Shown: positions 46,969 to 60,300, counted from the stretch's first letter. The stretch is DNA of 64,000 bases from Monocercomonoides exilis (GCA_001643675.2 LSRY02000052.1:62001-126000); one strand, 5' to 3'. Program-made: numbers and translations. The notes: generated from the letters alone by a model not told the origin.

Positions 46969-48531
46969 TCAACTATCTTCTTCTTCATTGTCTTCGTATT
47001 CGTTTTCTTCTTCTTCATCTTCTTCATCCTCCCCATCTTCTCTTGTTTCTTCTTCTTCGCTGTTTTCTGTTTCTTCATTCTGATTTAGCATTTCTTCTTC
47101 TGTTTCTCTTTCTTGTTTCTCTTTCTCTTCCTGATATTTAAAAGAAAAATAACAAAATGAATAAATGAATGCATTAAATTGAGAATACTTTCAATAAACA
47201 ACTTCAATTCATTTTGAAAGACCACAAAAAACAATATACAAAAACAATAGTTTCCACAAAACTGTTTAAAAATCCTTTATCGTAACAAACCTCTTCTTCT
47301 TGCAACCTTCTTTCTTCTTCCTCTTTTTTTCTCAGCTCTTCCAGTTCAGCTTCTTCCTTCCTCTTCAGCTCTTCCTCTTCTCTTTTCCTTTCTTCTTCCT
47401 CTTTACGAATTCGTTCTTCTTCTTCTTTTCTTAATCTTTCCTCCTCTTCTTTCTGTCTTTCTTCCTCTTCTCTTTGCTCTTTCCGCTCGGCAGCCATCTG
47501 CAACTCCTCTTCCGTTACTCTCTTCCCATCAAGCTTTTCGAGCCACGGAATAAATGATAGCACCTCAACTCTATAGCCATCTTCCAGTCCTATTCCAAAG
47601 GGATTCCCCTTCAACCAAACATTTTTTAACCCTTTTACTCGTTTTAAAAGAGGTAGTTGCTTCATATCGAGAATCTTATTTCTGGATAAATCAATTTCCT
47701 CAAGCATTGGAAGCCCGTCAGATGGCAATGACGAAAGATCACTAATAGGATTATGTGCTAAAATTAAGCGCTTTAGCTTGCTGCACGCAATAATTCCTGA
47801 CAAGTCAGTAATCATATTTCCTGACTAAAAGAGAAAATACAATAATAATTGAATGCAGAAATGCTTAAAAAGTCTTAAAATAATTAAGAAAAAGCAAACC
47901 ATATCCAATTCTTCGATGTTTGGATTTAGTCCATCACAGTTTGTAAGTATGTTTGCCCTTATTTCAAGAAACCTTAGAGGAATTGAAGGATCAGATAATC
48001 CAACTAGCCGAGAGATTTTATTTCCATTGAGGTTCAGGGTCGTAAGAAAGGGATGTAAAAACGAATCAACTTGAAGCTCGCTGATGTTATTTTCACTGAG
48101 GTCTAAAATCTGTAAAGAAGGCTTTTGTGCAATTTTTGGATTTTGAATTTTATTTCGAGAAAGATCCAAAGCAACGATATTACGCAAAAGAGGAGATCCC
48201 AACGGAGTAACGTCTTTGATGCAGTTATGCGAAAAATTTATAAATCGCAAAAACCGATATTGACTGATTATATCAATATTTTCTATTCCCATATCAACCA
48301 TTGTCAATCGAGTGTATGCCTGCGACAATCCTTCATCTACATAACGGAAAAAATTTTTTAATAATATATTTTTAAATGTTTTGAATCAATATCAAAACAG
48401 TAGACATTCATCATTTAATAATCAAAATATATCAAACTTGATGCTTGGAGGTGACTAAGACAAGGTCCTATCATCTCAGTCGTTAAACAAATTCCATTTT
48501 CATCCTCGCCATTAACGAGTTCTTCTGACAT
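46969..48531 (-). CDS. LRRC23: radial spoke LRR protein, LRRC23/RSP15-like
   Basis: Four minus-strand exons, 48531-48438, 48336-47900, 47824-47291 and 47130-46969, encode 408 residues. The N-terminal phrase LTTEMIGPCLSHL, then NEGLSQAYTRLTMVDMGIEN, matches the start of LRRC23 (LTEDMMKEGLSLL followed by AYVKLEV). It is followed by about eight SDS22-type leucine-rich repeats (ALDLSRNKI, TLNLNGNKI, EEIDLSRNKI). An LRR-cap segment ends in FIPWLEKLDGKRVTEEE. The C-terminus is a long Glu/Arg/Lys helix and a pure acidic tail, longer than in animals. LRRC23 belongs to the radial spoke head of motile flagella. The gene diverges from the HOOK-like gene across 194 bp. Confidence 0.8.
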
Positions 48532-48725
48532 ATGCTTCCTTCAAACAGAAACGAAAATTTTTTGCTGAATAACAATATCCCATACAATTTCATTTCAAAT
48601 TTGAAGTTTTGAAATATTTTGAACGATAAATAATTATTATTGAAAATTCATAGGCAAAATAATTTTTCAATGATAAACCTTTATTATTATTATTATCCAT
48701 TCAAAACATAATTGTGCTTTTTTGG
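48532..48725. promoter_or_regulatory. 194-bp divergent promoter region (LRRC23 / HOOK-like)
   Basis: The start codons of LRRC23 (minus, 48531) and the HOOK-like gene (plus, 48726) are 194 bp apart. The AT-rich DNA between them must supply both promoters, which suggests coupled expression. No motif is recognisable. Confidence 0.4.
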
Positions 48726-51700
48726 ATGGAAAATAATGAACAAGGCTTATGCGAATGGGTAGAATCCTTTACTCAGCTTAATCTGTCGTGTACTTCTCTT
48801 AAAAATTTGGAGGATGGAGAAACACTTTCGAAAATTTTGAATTATCTGTTTGAAATGCTTTTACTTCATATTGCTTAAATGAACATTTAATTTTTTGTGT
48901 TCAATTCAGACTTCAATCTTCAGAAGATTCGGAACAAATTACAAATGAAAATGTAGACAAATGCTCCTCTGAAACATTTGTTAAAACTTTAATCGATTTC
49001 TTTAAGTTTCGGCTTAATTTTCAAATTCAAACAACTTTCTTCGAAGAACGTGCGATAAGCTCTTTCTTAAAGGTTTGATTCCAAAGAAAGAATTCTGTCT
49101 TAATTTCATTATTTTAAAATTAGCCTCCATTTGACATTAATCAAGTTTATTCGTTTTGCCAGCTGCTATTATTTGCTTCGTGCTATCACCCTTTGCTAAA
49201 AGAAGAATGTGTCACACATATACTATCACTTTCAGAAGAGTCTCAGACAGTTCTAATGACCATGCTCCAAGAGGTATTTTGTTACAATTTGTTTATTTGT
49301 GCGTAATTTGATTTTTCACTTTAAATAGATTGGTCCCATGCTCATGTCACAACAAGAACAGGCTCATGAAAATTCGGTTTCTGTTGATTTAATTCCAAAG
49401 AGCACATCACCTCCTATCACACCTACGAAGAAAGAGTTAAATATACATAATCAGAAAGTTCATCAATCTCCTGTTGCAGATGTGGTTGAATCTCTTCGCG
49501 AATCAATAATGCAGCTCAAACTGTTGCACAGTTGTAGCGATAAGCAAGCAGCTGGTGATCCAAAAAAATGCAATTCATCGTATAATTTTGATTTAGACGA
49601 TATTTGTGCAGAAGAAAATGAAAGAAACTCAGAAAGCGATATCAGAAAGTATGAACATAACAAAAATGATGAAGGGCCACTCGAATCTGAAAATGAATCT
49701 TCACAACTTCTCTCTGCCTCTCAATTTGTGACTGCACTCAACCAGTCAATTGATGTATCCCTTGGCAAATCATCCTTTCAACCTGTTGATGAGTGCTTAT
49801 CACCGAAAATCACTTCTTCTGGTGGTTTTATGCTTCCCAAAAAATCTGATGATGCAAAACGTGATAATGAAGAGGGTATTGTAAACTCTGGTAAAGATAA
49901 GCCAAATACAGAAAAAGAAAGTGCACAAGAACATTCTGAATCCTGCGACTCAGAATACAGATCCAGTAAGCACGTCACTGATTCTGGAGAACGGCTTCAT
50001 CAGGTTCAACAAGAACGAAACGATCTTCAAAAGCAGGTGGTGCAGCTGCAGCAGGAGGCCGAGGAGATGAAGAGGAAGATTTATGACTTGACGATGATTC
50101 AGTGTGGTGGAGAGCCTCTTCCCGCGTCTCCTTCACAAGCTTCTCGTTCCACCCGCAATGAGCTGCCTGACACTTCTGGCACGTCTTCGTTATTTTCTCC
50201 TTCGTCTCCATCTGAGTATGTGTTTGCTTCGACTGCTGTAGCTTCTTTCATTTCAAAAGACGGAAGACACATGCATTCTCTTTCGAATATTTCTGATTCA
50301 TCTGAATGCGGAAAAGACGCGGAGTCAGACGAAGCTGTCTTGACGCATCGCACAAATGCTTCATCTGAAATGTCGTCTTCTTCTCGTTCGTCTTCTTTCC
50401 TCCCTTCTCTTTCTTGCACTCCGACACCTCCTCTTCCTACATCCACTTCAGAAAACGATTTGCATCCTGGTGATGTTTCGGGCAATGTTCAATCTTCCTC
50501 TTCGGCAGGATTTGATGCATCTTCCATGCAATTCGGAGAAATATCTCAAAACAATACAGGTCATCTCCAATTGCCAAATATTTCTATGTTTCAGTCGAAT
50601 ATTTCTGCTGGCAGTGAACAGATATCGCAAAATATGCAGCAAGACAAAGAAGTTGCCAGACTCCGGCAGAGGATTGATTCGCTGACAAAGCTTCTTGCAG
50701 AAGCCGAAGAGAAAGCAATTGCAGCTGAAGCACAGAACTCAGCAAGTCGAACAGAACTTAATGAAATGCGTGAGCGATTGAGGAATAACACAGCAATGGA
50801 AGAGGAGTTTGGGGTGCTGAAAAGAGAAAATGAAAGATTGGAAAAGGATTTAGATAGAAAGAGCAAAGAAATGAAGCATTTGGAAGAAGAATTGCAGAAA
50901 GCGAAAAAGAAACTTGAAACAAAAAAAGAAAACAGTAAGATGAATGACAAAACGGAAACCGATGGCAATTTTGATGTTGATGACGCTCCAAATGATTTGT
51001 GCTCTTTGAAATCGAATGGAAGCAGAGACAAAAGAGCAGACGAGTCGCGCACTGCTCTTGAAGCTGCGCTGCATGCAGCGCAGCAAGTGAAAGCGCTGAG
51101 AGAGAAACTTGCAGACAAAGAAGCTTCGCTTGAACGTGAAGTGGAAGCCAACGAAGCACTCAGAATGAACATGGAGATTCTCAACAGTAGGCTCACCGTT
51201 GCTTCGGGGAATTTGAAGAATTCAGAAGAGGAAAAGATGAAAATGCAGAGGATGTTGATGGAAGTGGAGGAGAAGATGAAAATCAAAGAGAAAGAGCGAG
51301 AGGCGGATTTGCAGCATGCTCAGAAGATGGAGGAAGAGATAAGGCAACTTAAAGAGCAAACACAACAATTTGAAGAAAGAGAAGAAGAAAGAACAAAAGA
51401 AATGGATGCAGAAAGACAGAAATATGCTGATGAATTGAAGGAATTAAATGACAAATCTCAATCAAATAAGAGAAATTCATTAAATTCAGGAAGTGAAAGC
51501 GAAGAAGAAAACTTTAACAAGAACTCTGAAGAGTGCAGTGAAGATGACGAAAGTGAAGAAGCGAATCAGAAAAGAAAGCACAAAGAAACTCTCCTTCTGA
51601 CAATTCAGAACTTGCAGAATTTGATGAATGAGCAAGAAAAGAAGGCAGCAGGAGATGTCCAACGAATCTCTGACGAAATGGTTGCGCAAAAGAGGCAGCT

Positions 51701-53201
51701 TGAACAAGAATTGGACAACGAGCGAAAGATGAGAATGAAAGAAGAAGAAGAAAGAGCGATAATGTCTGAAGAGAAAGAAGAATTAAACAAAGAAATTGAA
51801 AACATAAGGAAGGAAAGAAAAGAATTGGAAGAAGAATTAGAAAGAATAAGCAATGAATTGATGACAGGAAAAGAAAATGAGGAAAATGATAAGCGAAAGT
51901 CAGAAAATTGCAAAAAGGAAAGAGAAACAGCATTTGTTGAACAACTTAGCACTCTCACAGACAAAATCAAAGAATTAGAAAATCAAAGAAATGCGGCGGA
52001 GAGAGAAATTAGGGATTTGATTGACAAATTGAATGAAAGGGACAACCTTCTTCAAAAAGCCAAAGATGAGATTATGCTGAGTGCGCGCGAGAACAAGCTT
52101 ATTTCCACATGTTTTGTGAATGTTGGGTGGGAAATGATGTTGAAATACAGGGAAGATGTGCTTGATAGAAAAGAAGAAATTGAAAAAATAGATGAGCAAG
52201 AATACAATCGATCGTTGTTGACTTTGCCTTCAAGAAGATTGCATCAAACAGACAATGGCAAAATCTTTGATTTCGTTTCTGAACAGAAATCAGATAATTC
52301 TCGGATGCAACCCATGAAATTGGGCAGTCAAAAGCTTCAAAATGATTTTAAAACGCCATCAACTCAATTCAAACGATCTTCAATACAGCCACCTTCAAAT
52401 TCTACAACTTATTCCCAACCAACATCTTTCACACCTTCATCATCCTCATTTAATGCACTTTTATCTCAACCAGCTTCTAAATCCAATTCTTCATTGATAG
52501 ATAATATCACAAAACAACATATTTCTCCTTATCCAAACGCAACTTCTCAGATTTTTCAGTCATCGCTTGTCCCTTCTCAATCACAACTGACCGCACTATC
52601 CACTTCATCGTTGCATCTGATCTACAAAAATACACCAAAAATAAATCCCACATCATCACTTCCTGTCAACTCCAACAATTCACTTACTTCATTTCCTTTT
52701 TCTTCTGAAGCATCATCAAAGCTATCTTTCATTTCGTCCGCTGTTTCTTCTTCTGCAACATCCGTTCAACTCCCAAATCAGGAGCGAACTTCACAAAAAT
52801 CACCATATGTTTCTGCAATTCACTCACAGTCTGCTCTGATGAATCCAACATCAACACCTGAGGCAAATTACTCATCTCGCAATTCTCGATCAATTGTTCC
52901 ACCTCTGGCACTTCGATCTCTTTCCACATCTCGCACTTCTTCTTTGCCGTCTCCATCTTCTTCTGCTTCTTCTGCTTCTTCATCAAGATTATCCAAAAGA
53001 ATGGCATTTAGTTCATATCACAACCAGACTTCCATCCCAAGTTCTGTTGATCTTCTTGGATCTCAACACATTTCTCCTTCTGTTTCTTCAACTGTGACTT
53101 CATCCGCTTCTTTTACTCTTTCTAATCGAACAAAACGACCTGCTTCTCCAACTATTCCTCGAAAATCTTTCAATCCTGTTCGTTCTTTTTCAAAGTGGTA
53201 A
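48726..53201 (+). CDS. HOOK-domain long coiled-coil protein
   Basis: Exons 48726..48847, 48910..49072, 49124..49273 and 49329..53201 join to 1,435 residues. The first about 160 residues fit the HOOK calponin-homology-like domain: LCEWVESFTQLNLSC, the following NLEDGETLSKIL, then PPFDINQVYSFCQLL and SEESQTVLMTMLQE (equivalent to EESVQHVVMTAIQE). A low-complexity acidic/Ser-rich region follows (about 170-440), then long heptad-rich coiled coils (about 450-1060) and a Ser/Pro/Thr-rich tail. HOOK and CCDC88 proteins link cargo to dynein and activate its movement. The long low-complexity insert and tail are unlike animal HOOK proteins, so orthology is not assured. The last codon is 91 bp from the inner end of inverted-repeat arm 2. 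Confidence 0.75.
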
Positions 53202-53323
53202 AACACTCTAACCAAAAATATTCTATTTATAAATAAATATCTTGTTAATTTTTGTGTCTATATGAACAATTCTTTTTCAGTACATGCATTGATGAATTTA
53301 TGTTGTGCTTTGTGTGCAGCCAG

Positions 53324-53760
53324 CGTGTGCTGTGATGTATTACTTCAGGCACGGAGGAGACATCTCGTTCAACCTCCAGGCGCCGATGAACCCGCTGGAG
53401 TATTTTGTGAAGAGCCGGAACTACTACTCAGACCCAGAAACGCTGAAGCAGCGGGAGAAAGAGCAGAAAGAGAGAGAGGAGATGAAGGAGGCGAAGGAGA
53501 TGAAGGAGATGAAGGAGATGAAGATGGAAGGGGAGAAAGGGGCATTGCAGTCGTCTGTGCTGGATTCTGCTTCTGGATCGTCTTCATCTTTGCCTTCATC
53601 TTTGCCTTCATCTTTGTCTTTGTCTTCGTCGTCGTCTTTGTCTTTGGCGTCGCAGATGATGGACATTGAGGATCTGGTGCCTGGGGAGGAGAAGGCTGGG
53701 GCTCTGGGGGAGGATTCGGGGGCGAAGGGTGTTGAGATGGAGATTGAGAGCAAGCCTTAG
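53324..53760 (+). pseudogene. orphan copy of the PRIM2 last exon (arm 2)
   Basis: The copy includes the 3' part of the intron, its acceptor (GCAGCCAG) and the whole last exon. The encoded residues are identical to arm 1's exon (start CAVMYYFRHGG, end VEMEIESKP). Upstream PRIM2 exons are absent here; the HOOK-like gene's 3' end lies 91 bp before the arm. It cannot make primase on its own in this orientation. A G-to-A difference creates an ATG (53305) in frame with the exon, so a 151-residue ORF exists that arm 1 lacks as an ATG-started frame. It would become the functional last exon if the spacer were inverted. Confidence 0.85.
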
Positions 53761-54301
53761 AAGGTGTCTGCTGTTTCCTTTTTGTTGTGTTTTGTGTTTC
53801 CTTTTTTTCTTTTTCTTTTTTTTTCCCAATAAAAATTTTTAAAAAAAAAATCGAACAAACAGATTGTGACAGGGAGATTGGATGGTTTTCTTTTCTTTTC
53901 TTTCCTTTCCTTTTCTTTTTTCTTCTCTTCTCTGTCATCTGCAAGATGAAAAGCAGGGTTGATGTGCCACACAAACAAAAGCAAACAAAAATGTTGAAAA
54001 AACTGGGAGAAAAATCTGGGAGAAAAAACTGGGAGATAAAAAAGGTGCATCGTGTGTGTGGTGGAAATGCCACTGAGAGTGGCAAAGAAAGAGAAAAAGG
54101 GGGGAACAACGCCAGTCGTTCCCAATCAGCAGAGCCCACCGAGTGGGTGTTTGCGGCCACTTTGTGCAGGCCTTGTCTGTGCAGAAGCCACTTCGCTTCT
54201 CCTGCATTTGTTGTTGTTGTTGTTGTTGTTTCTTTGTATTTGCATTTGTCTCACGAGGTTTGAGCCTTTCGGCAGGGCAGCAGCGGAGGAGCGCTTGGTG
54301 C
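53761..54301. other. 3' region between convergent orphan exon and receptor copy (arm 2)
   Basis: This is the counterpart of 41371-41875 in arm 1, 36 bases longer. It has an expanded GTT run near 54208-54230 and an extra TTTTC-rich stretch near 53888-53920. There is no gene. Confidence 0.6.
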
Positions 54302-57300
54302 TCATCTCAGCGTTGTCTGCCCGCTGGGCTCCAACAGGTCGCTGGAGGCGGCTGTGCTGGGTGGCTGGGACTGGCAGCCGAGGGTGATTGCATCGGATGC
54401 TGTGGGCACAGCTGCGCCCTTCGGAAACCGCTGGATGAGCTCGCGCTTTGCCTGCACGAGCGACGGCCGGGAGCCAGGGTCGTGCTCGAGACACATCCTG
54501 ACTGCATCGAGCAGGGTGCTTCCGCCTGCTGCCCCCAGCCTTGGCCTCTCCCCGTTCGCGATCTTCTGCCCTGCCACCTCGGCCGGATACTCTCCAAACG
54601 GGATCTGGAGCGCCAGGCACTCCCACAGCATCATCCCGATCGAGAACGCCACCGACTCCTTTGTTGCCCCCATCTTCTTGCTCATCTGCAGCTCCGGCGC
54701 CTTCCACCTCAGGCACTCCTTCCAATTGTCATCTGCATCCTCAAACGCAGATGAGGGCAGCGAGTCTCTATCATCATCATCATCATCATCATCGCTGGCA
54801 GATGTCACAACAGTTGACGAAGAGATGGAGGATGAGTCGGAATCGTCTGAAGATGAACAGTCGGAGTGGAGGGCAATGCAGATCACCATGTGCTCTGAGA
54901 ACAGCACAATGTGGGGGCTGAGATTGGCCAGCGAAGACAATCCGTTTTCCATCTCGTCAAAGGAGTGGAGTGCGAGATTCGCCACCCAGAACAGGATCTG
55001 AGCAGCTGTCATTTCCCTCTCCTCCAAAGTGCCAATTGCCATCTCCTTCTTCTCGTTCCTTCCATGCAGCAGCATGAACAGCGAATCCCTCAGGTCCACA
55101 ATCAGCTTCTCATGAGGCGATGAACAGGCCATCGCATCCACAAGGTTTGACATGGATGAGGTGGTTGGGCACAGACTCTCTGATCGAACAAAAGTCGAAT
55201 CTGAGTCAGTTGTTGAAGTGGATGAGATGGATGAGATGGATGGTGATGGTGTTCTCTTTCTTGTCTCTTCCTCTTCAACCTTTTCCAATGCCCAATCAGG
55301 AATCTTGTCTGAATCCTTTCCCAAAATATATTCAGTGGAGCCACTCTCACTCAAAAGATGCTCCGATGACTCTGAGTGTCCCAAGCTATTCTCATACACT
55401 CTCTTCTTGAACCTCTCCTCATTCTTCTTCTCAGCCTCTCTTTCTGCCCTCCTCCACTGCTCCTCTGGTGACATCTCCATTGTCACCATCTCGAACGCCT
55501 TCGGATCTTTTCTGATATTATCATTCACAATCACCTCCAACTCTTCTGTTCTCCTCTTTTGCTTTCTCCAACGGACTGTGGCAGCAACCGACACCGCCAG
55601 CGCAGCGAGGAACAGCAGGCCGAAGGCAACGAGGAGGAGCACGAGCCAGGACGGGAGTGCCGGTGCGGCAGCCTCGGCCGGGTGGGCAGCGCTGGCAGGC
55701 TCTGACCTGTTTTTGAGGACGAGGGGTGGTGTTGCACACAGCGCGCCGTCAGCCCCGCCAAACAGGACAGCAACGCTGATTTCGGCAGAGGGGGGTGCAG
55801 AGGCAAAGGTGGCCAGCGGGACACGCCCCCGCGCCTCGCTCTCCGACACATACCCGTCGTCTGCGAACTCGTGGCTGTCGACCACATCCACGCCGTCTGC
55901 GCTTGTGACGAGGCGGAAGGCGAGGCTGCAGGGCAGGAGGAGCGCCCCGCGGAGGGTGAGCGCCATGTGGCTGCCATCCTCCTGGGCAGCAGCAGACGAC
56001 AGCACCGGGACGAAGAAGGGCGAGGGGCGGTCGGGGATGATGCCGGCCAGGCGGCACCCCTCGTTCCGGATCCACAGGGAAGGGGCATCGGGGGTGCCGT
56101 CTCCGCCCTTCAGGCTTGCGATGGCGAGGGTGCCGGGGCCGGTGCAGAGGATGTTTCTGCGGGCAGAGGGGTAGTGCGGGGCAGCTGGGCTGTTGGCAAA
56201 CATCCGGGCGTCGGCCATTGCGATGCTGCTGGCAGCGGCAGCGATGCCCCCGAGCGGCGAGTGCGAGACTGTGGTGTCGCTGAGCGTGGCGGTGCAGTTG
56301 GCGAACGCAACAAGCGAGGTGTTCCAGGCGCACAGCTCGTCTCGGCCAGTGTTGCCGGGCTGGCTGTGCTCGCTCTGGCCGGCAGCTGTGCCCTCGAACA
56401 CACACGAGCTCAGGGCTGCAGCCGGGCTGTGTGCGAGCAACGCCAGACTGCCGAGGGAGGCGCCGGCTGACAGGCAGCCCGAGAGCGTGCAGTTGGAGAG
56501 GCGGAGGGCACCCCCGCCCATGCTGCAGCGGAAGCAGGATGCTGCATCGGCCGACGAGATGTTTGCGAGGCTGGCCAGGGAGCATGCAAAGGAGCGTCTG
56601 TCTGCTCCGTCCGCCTCTGCCCCGCCGCTGTTGGCCACCTCCACAAACGACCCGTGCTCGATGGCGCAGTCTGATGCCTCGAGCCCCTCTGCCGAGCTGC
56701 AGGCATCGGCCATCATGAGTGCGCATCGGGTGGTGCTGACTGCCTGCACCACCAGTCGGCGCACCGCCACCCTCCCTTCTGTGCACTGCACAATCGATGT
56801 GCACCTCACGCTGTCCACACGCACCTCCTCCAGCCGCACCTCGCTCTCGGCACACAACAGAAGGGTCGGGAGGGAGGCGCTACTGCCTGTCCCGCCTGCT
56901 CCTCCCTCTCCTCCCTCTCCTCCCTCTCCTCGGAACTCGCACCCCACAAACGAGGCGTTGGCCGAGCGATCGGCACACACAAGCGAGGAGTGCGAGGGGA
57001 GGTCGGCCGGGAGGGCAAAGCACACGTTCTCCACAACCACCCGGCCGCTCACACACACCACGCTCTGCTGCGTGTGCTGCGTGGGGGGCAGGCGAGGGGC
57101 GATGCTCACGCTGGCCATGGCTCTGGCCACGGAGTTGACCTCGAGGTTGGCGAAGCTGCACTGGGTGTCGATGGTGCTGGAGGTGCGGATGAGGAGGCGC
57201 GAGGCACAGTCGGCGATGAGGTGCTGGAGGGCGTGGGGGACTGTGCGGCAGGGCGCATCCACCTTCCCGCACTGCCGCCCGTCTGCTCCGCCGCTGCCGG

Positions 57301-60300
57301 GCTGCGTGGACACCACAATGGTGCTCTGCTGGTAGATCGTCACATAGTCCATCAGATCGACAGGCGCAGCGTGTGTGGCGTCGCTGCCGAAGATGGCGTC
57401 GAAGCGGTTGTACACGTCTGGCCGCAGGTCAAGGCGGAACTGGGACTCGCTGATCTGGGCAGCGATGGACACGCACTCCACAAAGACGTCTCTGCCCTTC
57501 CACGCGCTGTTCCCGCTGAACACAACCCCCCCGGAACACAAAGTCCAGCGCACCCTGCCCCTCCGCCTTCACATACACCCCGCCCCCTTTCCCTGCTCCC
57601 TGCGAGCACTGGCACCCCCCTGATCCTGCTGCTGCTCACATCCAGCGCCCCCGCCTCCCCAAGCACAAACAGCATCATCCCGCCCCTCTCCGACCTGTCT
57701 GACCGGCACGCCTCAAACACACTCTCGTTCACCAGCAGCGCAGCCGACCCGGCCGGCGTGTCCACAAACACACTCGCCTCCCCACCCCCTGCTGTCACCC
57801 TCTCGAACGACGATCCGTTCACCTCGAGCGCCGGTGCCTCGTTCCTGCCCTGCGGCCCGTCCCCGAGCTGCCGGATGACCCCTCTGCTGGCTGTGATGTC
57901 TGCCAGCACCACGCTCTGCAGCACGCACGAGCACCCCCTCTGCCACTCAAACACCGCCTCCCCGAAGCTCAGCCCAGATGCCTCCAGCCCAGTGACATGC
58001 AGAGCCCCGCCGAGGACTGCCACAAACTTGAGGTCGGCGAAGCGCACTCCTGCTGTGCCTGCACTCAGCACACACCCGGCAATGCACAGCTCTCCTGCTG
58101 CGCTGCACACCGCTATTCCCGCAGCATCGGCCAGCGTGTGGTCGAGAACCATGCAGACACTCGCAAACGATAGGTGCCCCGAATTCCGGGCCAGCCCGTT
58201 GCTCATCGAGTCTGCCTCGGGCTTCTTCAGCACAAGCTTTGCAGCTGGTGTGGTCTCGCCAGACTCTGGATCTGACTCTGACTCTGACTCTGGATCTGAC
58301 TCTGGTTCTGCCGGTGCTGCCATGCCAGCCACTGAGCAGTTGGACAGGTCGAACGAGTTGCACAGGGTGGCTGAGTCGCCGACCAGCAGGCTTGCAGCCT
58401 CCACGCTCCTGTCGAGCTGGCCCACCGCCTTCCAGAATGTGGCGCAGGGGTGCTGCTCGCTCCCGCACCCTGCCATGTCGTATCCGGTCGAGGCGACGGA
58501 GACTTCTGGGGCGTGGCGCTGCACCAAAAACAGATACAGATCGAGGGACGGCTGCTGGAAGCGGTGGCGGTCGCAGCCCATCATGTCGATTGACTTCTCG
58601 CCGCTGGGTGTTGCAAGTGGCATCAGGAACTTGGAGGGGCAGAGGGTGTCGTTGAGGTCGTCGCACACCAGGAACAGGTCCCTCCCGCACTGGGCACAGT
58701 TGCTGCCGAACGAGGTGGCCTCCACCAAGTAGTTGCTGGTCGACCCTTCAGGCAGCGAGGCATGGATGCCGCCGCCTCTCCCGCCGCCGCCTGTGATGCC
58801 GCTGTTTGTGATGGTGGAGTTGGCCAGGACCAGAGCGCCTGCAGCAAGGAGGGTGCACTTCACGATCCCGCCCTCTGGCGCCCTTGACCTGCAGCAGTCG
58901 AAGCAGCAGCCATCTGCCACCTCTGCCTTCTCGCACCCCTCCGCACACACCAGCGGCCCTTCTGCCTCGGTGGATGTCCAGTCTGATGCTGCCACCTCCA
59001 CCGACCCCCATCCATCGACACAACCCCGCTGTCTGCCGGAAACGAGAGATGCGCAATGTGCACCTTGGCCAGCCGCACCGCACCCCCGCGCCCTCTTGCA
59101 ATCCACAAGCCGGCTTCTCTCCTCCTCTCTGCCTCTCCCCCGAACGAGCACCCGTTGAGGCTCAGCACTCCTCCCTCGACCGAGACCATGTGCCCAGCAG
59201 CAGAGGATGGCGGGAGATCGAAGCAGAGGCTGGAGAGCACCAGCGTGGCAGGGCCTGTCCCAGCTGTCTGCACCGTCAGCTGCCCGTCCGCCCCCAGAAC
59301 GAACAGGGACGGGCTGGCTGCAGACTGCCCGCAGATTGTGAGCGACAGCCCGCCCCGGCCCATGGTCTCGTGCAGGGCGCACGAGTCGAGGATGCACAGG
59401 GTTGTCTGGTCTGGCCGCATCCTGCCCAGCCCATACACTACATCGCCGCACGGGTCCAGATCGTCTCCACATCGCGGGTCTGCGCTTCCGCCGCTCTTCA
59501 CAAGCACTGTGGGGAGCTGCGGTGGGAACAAGAAATACAGCACCGAGCGGCTGATGTGCGGGTCTGCCTCTGCATCCACCACCCACTTGTCTGCCTCGTC
59601 TTCCCCCTCCCTCACCGATCCTGCCCACCGCTCGTTCACCAGCGCATCGCGGGGGCTGTCTGTGACAACAAACACGTCTCTCCCCATCTGCGCCCTGTTC
59701 CCGCTGAATGCTGTGTTCTTCACCAAATACTCCACATCGACCTCGTCCAGCTTCATCCAGACACCCCCGCCTGCACACGAGCTCTCGTCGACACAGCACC
59801 CGCTCAGCTCTGCCTCTTCAATCGTCAGGCTGTGGCCTCCTCCCACACACCCTTCCATCCCTCCTCCGCCCCCGCTGAGCCTTGCCACCCCCGAGAGTGC
59901 CGAGTGGATCACACTCAGGGTGCACTCGCTTGTGAAGGCGAGTGCTGCACTTGAGTGTGTCCAGAAGTGGGCGAGGGTGGTTGTGTTGATGAGTGTGCTT
60001 CCTCCGCACAGGGTGAAAAGCGGGCTGCGAAGCGGGGTGTCGGCCGAGTGGTCGGGGTCGGGCGATATGCTGCAGTTGTGGAGCTGGAGCGTGCCAGTGG
60101 AGGTGAGGGCAAACAGCGAGGTGGCTGGAGAGGACTTTGCAGTGTTGTGGAGGATGCCGAAGGAGGTGAGCTTCAGAGAGCCGGTGGAGACCGAAAACAG
60201 CGAGCCATCCGATATCGACGAGACCACCACCACCTCCTCCCCGCTCCCCGATTTTGCAAGCTCGATGTGGGCTGTGCCGCACACACAGTTCGTCTCCACG

